This document shows, piece by piece, positions 21,320 through 28,578 of a stretch of 64,000 nucleotides of DNA (position 1 is the first letter of the stretch; every line of letters begins with the position of its first letter). The notes beneath the pieces were generated by a model, which saw nothing but the letters and a program-made list of their open reading frames with translations, searched no databases and was not told where the DNA came from. This stretch comes from a virus. Made by a program: the position numbers and the translations under genes. The stretch spans positions 1 through 64,000 of IMG/VR virus record IMGVR_UViG_3300044825_001871; one strand, 5' to 3'.

Positions 21320-21457
21320 ATGGGCGATTTTGATGATTTTCAGATTGAAGAGATTTCTGGTTTTGATTTTGCAGAAGCATCTTTTGATGGTTTATTTGAT
21401 GAGGATGATGAAGACCAATCATACAACTCTTTTTTGAAGTCCAATTACGATTATTGA
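21320..21457 (+). CDS. Very acidic small protein (45 aa)
   Basis: Asp/Glu/Phe-rich (M-G-D-F-D-D-F-Q-I-E-E, F-D-E-D-D-E-D-Q). Such acidic mini-proteins are often DNA mimics or inhibitors of host proteins, but nothing here proves it. First gene after cassette 9, with GGGAAAGG upstream. Confidence 0.65.
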   Translation: MGDFDDFQIEEISGFDFAEASFDGLFDEDDEDQSYNSFLKSNYDY

Positions 21458-21462
21458 AACTA

Positions 21463-21654
21463 ATGACTGATACTGTAAATGTTCTCCCGCACCTCCAAGA
21501 ACTTCAGCGAACTTGGAGGCGACAAGATTTTAGTTTGACTAAACAACAACAAGAAGAGTATGATATGCTTCTTCAAGCAAGGAGAGAAAGAGTAAAATAC
21601 TTTTATACTAATGGTCTAGTCTCAAAGGGTCGCGTTAAGACGGACACTCCCTGA
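21463..21654 (+). CDS. Small basic helical protein (63 aa)
   Basis: L-P-H-L-Q-E-L-Q-R-T-W-R-R-Q-D-F and Q-A-R-R-E-R-V-K-Y-F. Last codons overlap the next operator. Conserved in style; function unknown. Confidence 0.7.
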   Translation: MTDTVNVLPHLQELQRTWRRQDFSLTKQQQEEYDMLLQARRERVKYFYTNGLVSKGRVKTDTP

Positions 21655-21699
21655 ACTGGCACAAGAGGGGTTGCGGGGTGCCCTAAACCCTGCTATATT
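21642..21699 (+). promoter_or_regulatory. Operator/-10 promoter cassette 10
   Basis: GGACACTC (21642), ACTGGCACA (21655-21663), GC-rich hairpin GGGGTTGCGGGGTGCCC region, TATATT at 21694 (30-base gap). Confidence 0.7.
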
Positions 21700-21728
21700 A
21701 CATATGTTCCTGAGAAACGAACCACTCA

Positions 21729-21914
21729 ATGCTTGTTGACAACAACAACAGTCTTCAAAAGAACTACAACTTTGATGCTCTCCAAGACATTTGTAGCACT
21801 CGCGTCGAAAATGCAAACTTCTTTCTTGGGATCTACGAAACTCTTGGTGATTGCACGGTAGAGAGTGCATACTACCGCGAAGAGATTGCAAAGTATAAAC
21901 TTTATGACGTGTGA
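21729..21914 (+). CDS. Small hypothetical protein (61 aa)
   Basis: Follows cassette 10. Helical with F-D-A-L-Q-D-I-C-S-T-R-V-E-N-A. The stop lies just in front of the next operator. Function unknown. Confidence 0.65.
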   Translation: MLVDNNNSLQKNYNFDALQDICSTRVENANFFLGIYETLGDCTVESAYYREEIAKYKLYDV

Positions 21915-21969
21915 CAGTCTTTGAACTGGTACATGATCGCTTGACCTGCTACCAGTTTCCTGGTACAAT
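21911..21969 (+). promoter_or_regulatory. Operator/-10 promoter cassette 11
   Basis: GTGACAGTC (diverged first box), ACTGGTACA (21925-21933), TACAAT at 21964 (30-base gap), with an ACCAG/CTGGT hairpin between. Confidence 0.6.
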
Positions 21970-21995
21970 ACATTCATACAAAACAAACCCACTCT

Positions 21996-22139
21996 ATGAA
22001 GTACGTCGTTGATCTTTACGTTGGTGGTAAAGTCTTCAAGGAAGAAGTACAAGCAACTAATCCACAAGATGCACGTCAAACTGCTTTAGCAAGAAATCCT
22101 AAAGCAAAAGTAGTTGGTGTTAATGTATCTTTCAAATGA
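21996..22139 (+). CDS. Small hypothetical protein (47 aa)
   Basis: M-K-Y-V-V-D-L-Y-V-G-G-K-V-F-K-E-E-V, then D-A-R-Q-T-A-L-A-R-N-P: a short beta-beta-alpha-beta layout. Overlaps the next start by 4 bases. Confidence 0.7.
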   Translation: MKYVVDLYVGGKVFKEEVQATNPQDARQTALARNPKAKVVGVNVSFK

Positions 22140-22309
22140 ACTACCTTTGTTTTGTTGATGGTCTGCTTGAATATATGAGCACCAGTGCCTCAAACTTCGC
22201 ACACTATCAGTTGATGTATGCTGAAGAGCACCGTGATGCTAATGTTCAGTATCTTACTCTGACTGATGAAGAGTATGATAAAATGTTCCCTTATGAAGAG
22301 GATGAATGA
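22136..22309 (+). CDS. Small acidic hypothetical protein (57 aa)
   Basis: M-N-Y-L-C-F-V-D-G-L-L-E-Y-M, acidic C-terminus. ATGA overlaps on both sides. Function unknown. Confidence 0.65.
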   Translation: MNYLCFVDGLLEYMSTSASNFAHYQLMYAEEHRDANVQYLTLTDEEYDKMFPYEEDE

Positions 22310-22581
22310 TCACTGATTTCGCAACTTCAAATCTTTCTAAGATCCGTCCCAAACTTCGTACTCAAGGTGTTGTATCTGGAAATTTCGGAAAAGCAAAGGT
22401 AAAATCAGGATCACCTCTTAAAGAACTTGGTGTTACTAATGCTAAAGTAGTTAAATGCACCAAACAAGATGAGTATCTCACTCGTCTTTATAAAGCATTT
22501 GATGTCACTGAAGATCCTAAACTGAAGAAGTTTATTTACACCGAAATCCGCAAAATCCACGTTCAACGAGGTGAATGGTGA
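22306..22581 (+). CDS. Basic hypothetical protein (91 aa)
   Basis: Lys-rich middle (G-N-F-G-K-A-K-V-K-S-G) and a helical C-terminus (F-I-Y-T-E-I-R-K-I-H). Looks nucleic-acid-binding but no family recognised. Confidence 0.7.
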   Translation: MITDFATSNLSKIRPKLRTQGVVSGNFGKAKVKSGSPLKELGVTNAKVVKCTKQDEYLTRLYKAFDVTEDPKLKKFIYTEIRKIHVQRGEW

Positions 22582-22763
22582 CTAAAGTTGTTTATGCTTA
22601 TGCTGAGATTGAAAAAGCATACAAGATTCTCAAAGAGATGGTGACTCGTGAAAATAAACTTCACGAGATGGATATGACTATTATGTCTCAGCATCTTGAT
22701 GATATTCAGTATGAGATTCTTCCTGCATTAGAAGAGATCGTTTATTATGATCCTTCCCCCTGA
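22575..22763 (+). CDS. Small helical protein (62 aa)
   Basis: A-E-I-E-K-A-Y-K-I-L-K-E-M-V, helical throughout. ATG 22575 or GTG 22578 are both possible in the overlap with the upstream stop. Confidence 0.65.
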   Translation: MVTKVVYAYAEIEKAYKILKEMVTRENKLHEMDMTIMSQHLDDIQYEILPALEEIVYYDPSP

Positions 22764-22782
22764 TTATATAACTAATACTATT

Positions 22783-22840
22783 GTGCCACTTCTTCTGGTG
22801 GCACAATAACCTTTACGGAGCGCGGTCAGCGTGCTATGAT
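22783..22840 (+). promoter_or_regulatory. Operator/-10 promoter cassette 12 (palindromic form)
   Basis: TGTGCCAC and GTGGCACA inverted repeat (operator ends at 22805), TATGAT at 22835 after 29 bases. Confidence 0.75.
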
Positions 22841-22866
22841 ACATTCATCAAGTCAAGGAGGTTTCA

Positions 22867-23010
22867 ATGGTTATTAAAAATCAGATTCTCATAGACACTT
22901 ATGGAGAGTTTGCTTTGAATTATCTTGGAATTGATCTTGAGGATTATATTGAACTCATTAGCGATTATGATGTCGAAGATGAGGAATTTGATTACTCCTT
23001 GAGTATTTGA
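22867..23010 (+). CDS. Small acidic protein (47 aa)
   Basis: Preceded by a perfect AAGGAGGT. Acidic (D-L-E-D-Y-I-E-L-I-S-D-Y-D-V-E-D-E-E). Follows cassette 12 and precedes tRNA-Ala. Function unknown. Confidence 0.7.
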   Translation: MVIKNQILIDTYGEFALNYLGIDLEDYIELISDYDVEDEEFDYSLSI

Positions 23011-23053
23011 TAGATAGACCGCCGCAGTTCGGTCTCTAAATATAAACTGTTCT

Positions 23054-23124
23054 GGGGAATTAGTTAAACGGTATAACGGGTGCTTTGCAAGCACTTATTA
23101 GGAGTTCGATTCTCCTATTCTCCA
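23054..23124 (+). tRNA. tRNA-Ala (anticodon TGC)
   Basis: Full cloverleaf: acceptor GGGGAAT/ATTCTCC, D stem GTT/AAC, anticodon stem GGTGC/GCACT with loop TTTGCAA, T stem AGGAG/CTCCT with loop TTCGATT. G3:U70, the alanine identity pair, is present. CCA is not encoded. Confidence 0.95.
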
Positions 23125-23165
23125 TTGGGAATTATATTCCCAAATTGCCCTCTTTCATCTTTACT

Positions 23166-23348
23166 ATGTCTGCTAAACTGATTGAGTTTGCTACTGAAAT
23201 CCTTGACAGCAACTTTGCTGGTTCTCAACTGATTGTTAATCTGATTAAAGCAGAAACTGGTGAAGAAATCCTTGAAGCACTGGATAACTATGATTCCACT
23301 GTGCTTGAGAACTATACTCACCCCGTAGAAGATGCTGTTTCTGTTTGA
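23166..23348 (+). CDS. Small helical hypothetical protein (60 aa)
   Basis: M-S-A-K-L-I-E-F-A-T-E-I-L-D-S-N-F. ATG 23166 chosen; the longer frame would run into the tRNA. Lies between the two tRNA genes. Confidence 0.7.
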   Translation: MSAKLIEFATEILDSNFAGSQLIVNLIKAETGEEILEALDNYDSTVLENYTHPVEDAVSV

Positions 23349-23387
23349 GTTTCAGTTCTAATTTAAATCAACTAATTTATTTTTATT

Positions 23388-23639
23388 ATGGCACGTCGTT
23401 GCAACTCTGCTTCCCGACAAATGGTTGAAAATCTTCAAGATCAACTTGTTGAGTATTTTCAAGAAAATGTCCTTGATGATTGTGATTACGAAGATTTGAC
23501 TGGTTCTGACCTTCTTGAGGCACTAGTTGGTACTTTCCGAGAACTGGAAAGTGAAATTCAAAAGAAACTGAATCCTCTTCAGTTTGTACTCAAAAAACTG
23601 GATTCGAAAGATACTGACTCCCAATATCTTGATGTTTGA
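23388..23639 (+). CDS. Hypothetical helical protein (83 aa)
   Basis: M-A-R-R-C-N-S-A-S-R-Q-M-V-E-N-L-Q-D-Q-L and an acidic middle. Located between the tRNA genes; followed by a weak GGGGGC..GCTCCC hairpin. Function unknown. Confidence 0.7.
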   Translation: MARRCNSASRQMVENLQDQLVEYFQENVLDDCDYEDLTGSDLLEALVGTFRELESEIQKKLNPLQFVLKKLDSKDTDSQYLDV

Positions 23640-23669
23640 GTAATTGGGGGGCATTGCTCCCTTTTTCAT

Positions 23670-23741
23670 GGGCACATAGTTAAGCGGATATAACCTTCGC
23701 CTTCTAAGCGAATGTCCCTGGTTCGATTCCAGGTGTGCCTG
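23670..23741 (+). tRNA. tRNA-Arg (anticodon TCT)
   Basis: Cloverleaf: acceptor GGGCACA/TGTGCCT (first pair G:U), anticodon stem TTCGC/GCGAA with loop CTTCTAA, T stem CCTGG/CCAGG with TTCGATT. Reads AGA codons, which are frequent in the AT-rich late genes of this window. CCA not encoded. Confidence 0.95.
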
Positions 23742-23762
23742 CTACACATTATTCTTCCAAAA

Positions 23763-24014
23763 ATGACTATTCATCACATCGAAAGCATTTTCCAAGACGA
23801 ATTTGGTATTGTAAATGTAAATGCAATAGTTGAAGATATGGTTGTGGTTATTCCACAGTCCTATAATTATCCAGCAGAATATGGATCTGCATTGTGCGAG
23901 GCATCATTTGAATTAGATGAAGATGAAACTCTTACAGATAATGAAGAGGATCTAATTCAATATCTTGAATCTCTTAATTTGGATTGGACCATCATAGATA
24001 CTAGCGATTACTGA
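23763..24014 (+). CDS. Conserved acidic hypothetical protein (83 aa)
   Basis: M-T-I-H-H-I-E-S-I-F-Q-D-E-F-G-I-V-N-V-N, then P-Q-S-Y-N-Y-P-A-E-Y-G and E-A-S-F-E-L-D-E-D-E. I recognise this from T4-like cyanophages. Function unknown. Confidence 0.75.
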   Translation: MTIHHIESIFQDEFGIVNVNAIVEDMVVVIPQSYNYPAEYGSALCEASFELDEDETLTDNEEDLIQYLESLNLDWTIIDTSDY

Positions 24015-24022
24015 GTAAACTA

Positions 24023-24166
24023 ATGAAAGATCTAACGCTAGATGAAATGCTTGAAATTGCTGCTGAAAGAGAAGCAGCAAATGAAGCACTACTAAAACAA
24101 CAGCAAGAGGATGACTCTGGGGACACTTCTTCTAGTGTCCATATAGACCCCCACAGCGACCTCTGA
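24023..24166 (+). CDS. Small acidic protein whose tail is encoded by an operator (47 aa)
   Basis: Residues 1-30 are a helical acidic body (M-L-E-I-A-A-E-R-E-A-A-N-E-A-L-L). The last 15 or so residues are read from the GGACACT/AGTGTCC operator of cassette 13, suggesting the cassette landed in the gene's 3' end. Confidence 0.6.
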   Translation: MKDLTLDEMLEIAAEREAANEALLKQQQEDDSGDTSSSVHIDPHSDL

Positions 24167-24177
24167 TGCACTATCAT
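24121..24177 (+). promoter_or_regulatory. Operator/-10 promoter cassette 13 (inside a gene end)
   Basis: Perfect inverted repeat GGACACT-N6-AGTGTCC (24121-24140), TATCAT at 24172 after about 30 bases. Confidence 0.65.
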
Positions 24178-24199
24178 AGTCCTATGAAACATCAAAGAA

Positions 24200-24325
24200 A
24201 TGACTACTCCAAATTGGCAACACAACTCAGGAAAAGATAAAACTACAAAAGGAACTTGCAAGGGGAAACTCAAAGCAAGAAAGCAAGCATTGCAAGCACT
24301 CAAACTCAAACTGAACATTAAGTAA
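24200..24325 (+). CDS. Small very basic protein (41 aa)
   Basis: Lys-rich (G-K-D-K-T-T-K-G-T-C-K-G-K-L-K-A-R-K). ATG 24200 gives a frame ending TAATG with the next gene. An 18-codon frame from ATG 24184 is a competing possibility. Confidence 0.5.
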   Translation: MTTPNWQHNSGKDKTTKGTCKGKLKARKQALQALKLKLNIK

Positions 24326-24714
24326 TGAAAGAACAAGTTCTTGATTTGATTCAACAATACTGCGATGTTCTTCGCACCAATTTCCAAACTTATTCAATTA
24401 AACAGCACCAAGACAAAATTGAAATCGGTGAAAATGTAGAGTATCACCGAGAGCAGATTGATAAATTGTCTGAAGGTGAAGGTCTATACAGATACTACTT
24501 TGAAAAAGGAAGAAAGTACGCACGAATTATAATGCAAGTGCCTGGCGGTCAGAGAAGTGCTCATGCATTTGTAGATATGAATACTGCTGATGTGTATAAA
24601 GCAGCATCTTGGAAAGGTCCCGCAAAAGGTATTCGCTACAATCTCCTTGATGATAAGTCAAAGGAAGAAATGTATAAACGTGCAGATTGGGCAGGCGGAC
24701 ATCTATACGCCTGA
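24325..24714 (+). CDS. Conserved cyanophage protein (129 aa)
   Basis: Helical N-terminus, then A-H-A-F-V-D-M-N-T-A-D-V-Y-K-A-A-S-W-K-G-P-A-K, I-R-Y-N-L-L-D and R-A-D-W-A-G-G-H-L-Y. The C-terminal motif is highly conserved among T4-like cyanophages as I recall; no activity is established. Confidence 0.8.
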   Translation: MKEQVLDLIQQYCDVLRTNFQTYSIKQHQDKIEIGENVEYHREQIDKLSEGEGLYRYYFEKGRKYARIIMQVPGGQRSAHAFVDMNTADVYKAASWKGPAKGIRYNLLDDKSKEEMYKRADWAGGHLYA

Positions 24715-24771
24715 GGACACTTGTTCTACTGGCACTGTAAAGTCCCGTAGACCCCCCTGATGCCCTACAAT
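24715..24771 (+). promoter_or_regulatory. Operator/-10 promoter cassette 14
   Basis: GGACACTT (24715), ACTGGCACT (24728-24736), TACAAT at 24766 (29-base gap), followed by AAAGGAG before the gene. Confidence 0.7.
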
Positions 24772-24797
24772 ACAGGGACACAAGCAAAGGAGACCTG

Positions 24798-25049
24798 ATG
24801 ATTGTTTCTGAAGTGTTCCATTACACTACTTCCCGTTGGGATTGGCATGATGGTAATGTGAATCAGATGTGGATTCAAGAGATTGAAGAATCTCCTGATT
24901 GCTACCGTTATGTTGCTATTGCTTACAATCCTCGCAAGAATGCAGGTATAGTAATGTCTGAACCTCGTTGCTATGCTGATACTCTTGAGTGGGTTCGCAA
25001 GTGGTGCAACTCTTTCTGTATTCTTCCTGAGTTCTCTGTTGCTGTTTGA
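24798..25049 (+). CDS. Hypothetical protein (83 aa)
   Basis: S-E-V-F-H-Y-T-T-S-R-W-D-W, then Y-V-A-I-A-Y-N-P-R-K-N-A-G and a Trp-rich end. First gene after cassette 14 with a good Shine-Dalgarno. Function unknown. Confidence 0.7.
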   Translation: MIVSEVFHYTTSRWDWHDGNVNQMWIQEIEESPDCYRYVAIAYNPRKNAGIVMSEPRCYADTLEWVRKWCNSFCILPEFSVAV

Positions 25050-25055
25050 TTGATT

Positions 25056-25361
25056 ATGACTATTAACTTCACCCGTCTGTCTGCTGGAATCTACGAAGTT
25101 CAGAAGAACTCTAACACAGTTGGTTTCATCCGTAAAGCAAATGCTGCTAAATGGATTGTTGCTGATGTTGTAGACACTCCTCAACATGTCTCTAAGACTC
25201 TCAAGGAAGCAAAGGATGCTTGTATCAATCTAATCATCTTTGATGATGTAGTTGACAAGATCTCTGAGAGTAAGTATAATACCTTTGTTGAGGTTGATAA
25301 GGATGATCTAGGTACTTCTAAGGTATTCAAAGAACCTACTCTAGATCCTATCTTGTTCTGA
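25056..25361 (+). CDS. Hypothetical protein (101 aa)
   Basis: N-F-T-R-L-S-A-G-I-Y-E-V and S-K-T-L-K-E-A-K-D-A; an N-terminal beta sheet followed by helix, as in small phage proteins that modify host factors, but unassigned. Ends just before cassette 15. Confidence 0.7.
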   Translation: MTINFTRLSAGIYEVQKNSNTVGFIRKANAAKWIVADVVDTPQHVSKTLKEAKDACINLIIFDDVVDKISESKYNTFVEVDKDDLGTSKVFKEPTLDPILF

Positions 25362-25419
25362 GTGCCACTTGTGGAACCGTCCAGCATCTCACCCAAACCC
25401 ACGGGAGGGGTGTTATACT
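25362..25419 (+). promoter_or_regulatory. Operator/-10 promoter cassette 15
   Basis: GTGCCACTT (25362), diverged second box AACCGTCCA (ending 25383), TATACT at 25414 (30-base gap). Confidence 0.65.
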
Positions 25420-25439
25420 GTATGAATACAAATTGATTG

Positions 25440-26675
25440 ATGATGCAACTCTATCCTTACCAACAACGCACTCTTGATGCTATCAAAAAAGCAATCAAGG
25501 GAACTTGTTATCTTCCTACTGGTGCAGGGAAGACTGTCGTAATGATGGAAGATGTACGTCGGAGGATTCTTGAAGCAACAGAACCTCTGACCTTTGTTGT
25601 TGTTTGTCCTCGTATTCTGCTTGCAAACCAACTCTGTTCTGAGTTTGAAGAATACCTCAAAGAGCAGAATGTTTCTTATATGCATTGTCATAGTGGAGAA
25701 ACTCATCATCAATCCTCTACACGTCCAGCAGTCATTGCAGAATACAATGATGTTGCAATCGGAAGTGGAAAGCATCACATTATCTTCACCACATACAATT
25801 CAATTCATCGGGTGAATGATGCAGATATTAACATTGATGTTGTGTTCTTTGATGAAGCACACCACTGTGTAAAACCTTCTAACTTTGTGGGTGTCGCTCA
25901 TACTTCATCAGTTGCAGATAATGCTTATTTCTTCACTGCAACTCCTAAGTTCAATAACAGTAAGGAGTCGATGAATAATACTGATGTGTATGGTAGTAAT
26001 ATCATCAGTATTCCCGCACAAGAACTCATTGATGCAGGTAGTATCATTCCTCCTCGGGTTGTTCCTTATGAAGCACAAACCATTCGCACTAAAGAAAATG
26101 CACCTTTTGTAGATGCAGAGAACATTGTAGGTATTCTGTCAGAGATTTCTGATTGTGATGCACCTAAAGTTCTTGTTGCTGCACCTAGCACCAAAGTAAT
26201 TTGGGCGATGTTTACTGAAAGTGATTTGCTACAACAACTCAATGATATGGGTTATACAATTATGCATATCACATCTAAACATGGTGCATATATTGATAAG
26301 AAGAAAGTATCCCGTGAGGTATTCTTTGACACTCTAAATGAGTTTGGTGCTGATCCAGACAAGAAGTTCATTGTGTTTCATTATTCTATTATGAGCGAGG
26401 GTATTAGTATTCATGGTCTGACCCATTGCATTATGCTTCGCAATCTCCCTCTGATTGAAATGGCACAGACTGTTGGACGTATTATTCGTGTTCATAAGGA
26501 TGATCGACAAGCAATCGCATCAGGTAAAGTAAAACCAGGTGAGTTTGCTTTCTATAAGAAACCCTTTGGTACTATTACTATTCCTGTAAACAACAACTAT
26601 GGAGATAGGATTGCAAAACAACTGCAAAATGTGATTGATACAATCTTTGTAAAGGGAGAGGTACTTGCTGCATAA
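25440..26675 (+). CDS. Superfamily 2 DNA/RNA helicase (411 aa)
   Basis: All SF2 motifs are visible: I L-P-T-G-A-G-K-T (25-32), Ia V-V-C-P-R-I-L-L, II F-D-E-A-H-H (about 135), III F-F-T-A-T-P (about 165), V in S-I-M-S-E-G-I-S-I-H, and VI Q-T-V-G-R-I-I-R (about 343). The two RecA domains are complete but there is no N-terminal accessory domain as in T4 UvsW, so it is a compact DEAH-type translocase. Probably acts in replication, repair or transcription; early expression via cassette 15. Start may be ATG 25440 or 25443. Confidence 0.88.
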   Translation: MMQLYPYQQRTLDAIKKAIKGTCYLPTGAGKTVVMMEDVRRRILEATEPLTFVVVCPRILLANQLCSEFEEYLKEQNVSYMHCHSGETHHQSSTRPAVIAEYNDVAIGSGKHHIIFTTYNSIHRVNDADINIDVVFFDEAHHCVKPSNFVGVAHTSSVADNAYFFTATPKFNNSKESMNNTDVYGSNIISIPAQELIDAGSIIPPRVVPYEAQTIRTKENAPFVDAENIVGILSEISDCDAPKVLVAAPSTKVIWAMFTESDLLQQLNDMGYTIMHITSKHGAYIDKKKVSREVFFDTLNEFGADPDKKFIVFHYSIMSEGISIHGLTHCIMLRNLPLIEMAQTVGRIIRVHKDDRQAIASGKVKPGEFAFYKKPFGTITIPVNNNYGDRIAKQLQNVIDTIFVKGEVLAA

Positions 26676-26701
26676 ATCAATATACTCTCTAATAGAATGT
26701 A

Positions 26702-26866
26702 ATGCCCTTCACAAAGAAGTTTCCAAAGTCAGGTGAAACAAAACACATCAGAGTTCCAGTTGTTTATGCTGATCTAGTATTAGAACTTATGGATCTATTT
26801 GAAACTAAATTTGAACCAGAGAAGGGCAAACATCTACTCAAAAAATACATAAGTAATCTCAGTTGA
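26702..26866 (+). CDS. Small basic protein (54 aa)
   Basis: T-K-H-I-R-V-P-V-V-Y-A-D-L-V-L-E-L-M-D-L-F: the I-R-V-P strand followed by a helix resembles ribbon-helix-helix-type DNA-binding proteins. Directly after the helicase. Confidence 0.6.
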   Translation: MPFTKKFPKSGETKHIRVPVVYADLVLELMDLFETKFEPEKGKHLLKKYISNLS

Positions 26867-26880
26867 GATTCAGTTGAGAC

Positions 26881-26938
26881 TGTGCCACTTGTACTGGTGG
26901 CACACTAAAAGAGCACAGACCCCAATCTGTGGTATTGT
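26881..26938 (+). promoter_or_regulatory. Operator/-10 promoter cassette 16 (palindromic form)
   Basis: TGTGCCAC-N8-GTGGCACA (26881-26904), ACAGA/TCTGT hairpin, TATTGT at 26933 (28-base gap). The first 59 bases are identical to cassette 17. Confidence 0.78.
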
Positions 26939-26964
26939 AGTTCTATGGTTGAGGAAGACCTCCA

Positions 26965-27132
26965 ATGACTTACGTCCCGCACATTCCGCACAACATTCCT
27001 TACCTGCGAGTACCTGAGAATCGAGTGAAACTTGTTTCTGATTGGTATACCAGGAAACAAGATCATCCAATGAACTTTCCTGCTTATGCCTATTGGATTC
27101 AACAATGTGAAACTGATGGGAGTGATTACTGA
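26965..27132 (+). CDS. Small hypothetical protein (55 aa)
   Basis: M-T-Y-V-P-H-I-P-H-N-I-P-Y-L-R-V-P-E-N-R-style start and W-Y-T-R-K-Q-D-H-P. First gene after cassette 16. Function unknown. Confidence 0.65.
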   Translation: MTYVPHIPHNIPYLRVPENRVKLVSDWYTRKQDHPMNFPAYAYWIQQCETDGSDY

Positions 27133-27135
27133 ACG

Positions 27136-27336
27136 ATGAACGACACCAACACTAACACAATGCTCGATAAAGTTCTTATGGTTGAAGAATTGCTGAACGA
27201 AAAGCAACTCACCGCACTGCGGGACATGCTTTATCTGTATAAGGATCTTCAGAATGAGGTTCATAACTATCCTGCTGAGGATACTCTCTTCACTAAAACT
27301 CAATTCGAAATCTTCGACATCTTCGACATCAAATGA
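27136..27336 (+). CDS. Small helical protein (66 aa)
   Basis: L-D-K-V-L-M-V-E-E-L-L-N-E-K-Q-L-T; two helices. Its 3' end has a short in-frame repeat (I-F-D-I-F-D-I). Overlaps the next gene by 4 bases. Confidence 0.7.
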   Translation: MNDTNTNTMLDKVLMVEELLNEKQLTALRDMLYLYKDLQNEVHNYPAEDTLFTKTQFEIFDIFDIK

Positions 27337-27569
27337 CTTTCATTCAAGAACTCATTGCATCTGGTTATGTATTCGATGATGAGGATTATGATGGTTGTTA
27401 TGTAAAACAAGATTCGGAGGGTTTCATTCACTGTTATCAGGAAAATGTGGATGATGAGACTGACACTCTCTGGAATTATGTTAAGATGACAGAGGATTTT
27501 GATGTTATCATTGAAACCACTGTTGCTCCTAATGTTGATGGTGGTTGTTTTCCTAATTCTGCACAATGA
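27333..27569 (+). CDS. Acidic hypothetical protein (78 aa)
   Basis: F-D-D-E-D-Y-D-G-C-Y-V-K-Q-D and V-D-D-E-T-D-T-L-W. Acidic, beta-rich. ATGA overlaps on both sides. Confidence 0.68.
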   Translation: MTFIQELIASGYVFDDEDYDGCYVKQDSEGFIHCYQENVDDETDTLWNYVKMTEDFDVIIETTVAPNVDGGCFPNSAQ

Positions 27570-27772
27570 CACAGATCTCTTTTACTTCTGGTGAGTTGTT
27601 GGATATTATTTCCACACTCGAAGATAAAGTAGAAAACCTAGAAGAATCCGCAAACTTTGCACTTGCAAGTTACTATTACAACATCATAGATCAATTTGAT
27701 AGGATTACGGAGAAACTAGAAGAGTTTCAACCCGAAAATAAAGTTGCCAATCTTGTTCTTGCTGCGAATTGA
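27566..27772 (+). CDS. Small helical protein (68 aa)
   Basis: S-G-E-L-L-D-I-I-S-T-L-E-D-K-V-E-N-L, coiled-coil-like. Function unknown. Confidence 0.68.
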   Translation: MTQISFTSGELLDIISTLEDKVENLEESANFALASYYYNIIDQFDRITEKLEEFQPENKVANLVLAAN

Positions 27773-28041
27773 TGACTATGGAAAAGCACAATCTTATTAT
27801 TCTTTCCACTGCACACCTGCATCCTTTGGAGGCAGCAAAGATTGATGAGTTTGCTTACGTTGGAAACAAAGAGTGTGCTCTTGTTTCTACTGCACCAGAA
27901 ATGAGAGATTTCTATTATCAGGGTGGATTGGTTTGCTTGTGCGACCTTCTAAAAGAAGTGCAAGAAAAGCATAATGCAGATTATGTACTTTTTGACCCTG
28001 ATGCAAATACTACTGATGGGTTCAAGTATTATAATTGGTGA
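27772..28041 (+). CDS. Conserved hypothetical protein (89 aa)
   Basis: A-P-E-M-R-D-F-Y-Y-Q-G-G-L-V-C-L-C-D-L-L and Y-V-L-F-D-P-D-A-N. The pattern appears in other T4-like phages; function unknown to me. ATG 27772 preferred over TTG 27769. Confidence 0.72.
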   Translation: MTMEKHNLIILSTAHLHPLEAAKIDEFAYVGNKECALVSTAPEMRDFYYQGGLVCLCDLLKEVQEKHNADYVLFDPDANTTDGFKYYNW

Positions 28042-28099
28042 TGTGCCACTTGTACTGGTGGCACACTAAAAGAGCACAGACCCCAATCTGTGGTATTGT
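28042..28099 (+). promoter_or_regulatory. Operator/-10 promoter cassette 17 (palindromic form)
   Basis: Same sequence as cassette 16 for 59 bases, -10 TATTGT at 28094 (28-base gap). Followed by a GGTGG-rich leader able to fold. Confidence 0.78.
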
Positions 28100-28153
28100 A
28101 TATGGGTGGTGAGGGATGGACCCAATCCACTCTGTTCTCTATTCTTTACAACA

Positions 28154-28483
28154 ATGGAACTGACTAATTCTTTCCCTCCTGTTGATGCAATGGCAAAGAA
28201 AATCAAAGAGTTTGATTATGTGAAGTTTGGAGATAATGTAGTTAAGTATTCAATCACTGCTTATGCTATTGCAGTTGCTGTAAGTTCTTATCTTTGGACT
28301 GCATTTCAACTGTGGTGGGATGAGAATGGTGAAGCAACGCAAGTTAATCTCATTCGCATTGCTGTGAATGTAATTGATTTCATCGCTGCGATTGTGATTG
28401 CTACTCCCAAAGTTTATCGTTGGGTGAAACTGAATAGCAATCGCCTGGTTGATTCTCTGTTCTTCCAATACACCTTTGCTTGA
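28154..28483 (+). CDS. Two-segment membrane protein (109 aa)
   Basis: Hydrophobic segments near residues 37-55 (A-Y-A-I-A-V-A-V-S-S-Y-L-W) and 75-95 (I-A-V-N-V-I-D-F-I-A-A-I-V). ATG 28154 chosen after the leader. Probably inner membrane; function unknown. Confidence 0.7.
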   Translation: MELTNSFPPVDAMAKKIKEFDYVKFGDNVVKYSITAYAIAVAVSSYLWTAFQLWWDENGEATQVNLIRIAVNVIDFIAAIVIATPKVYRWVKLNSNRLVDSLFFQYTFA

Positions 28484-28491
28484 TTATAGGA

Positions 28492-28551
28492 TGTGCCACT
28501 TCTTCTAGTGGCACGATACACTCCCCAAACCCCCGCTGGGGGCGCTACAAT
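28492..28551 (+). promoter_or_regulatory. Operator/-10 promoter cassette 18 (palindromic form)
   Basis: TGTGCCAC.. ..GTGGCACG (28492-28515), strong ACCCCCGC.. hairpin, TACAAT at 28546 (30-base gap). Confidence 0.75.
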
Positions 28552-28578
28552 TACAAAGTAATCAAGGTTAAACACCAA

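Noticed and set aside
26881-26938. Operators as CRP or NtcA sites
   Set aside because: The half-sites (TGTGCCAC/GTGGCACA) differ from TGTGA-N6-TCACA and GTA-N8-TAC, and the position near -53 is not a standard one for either.
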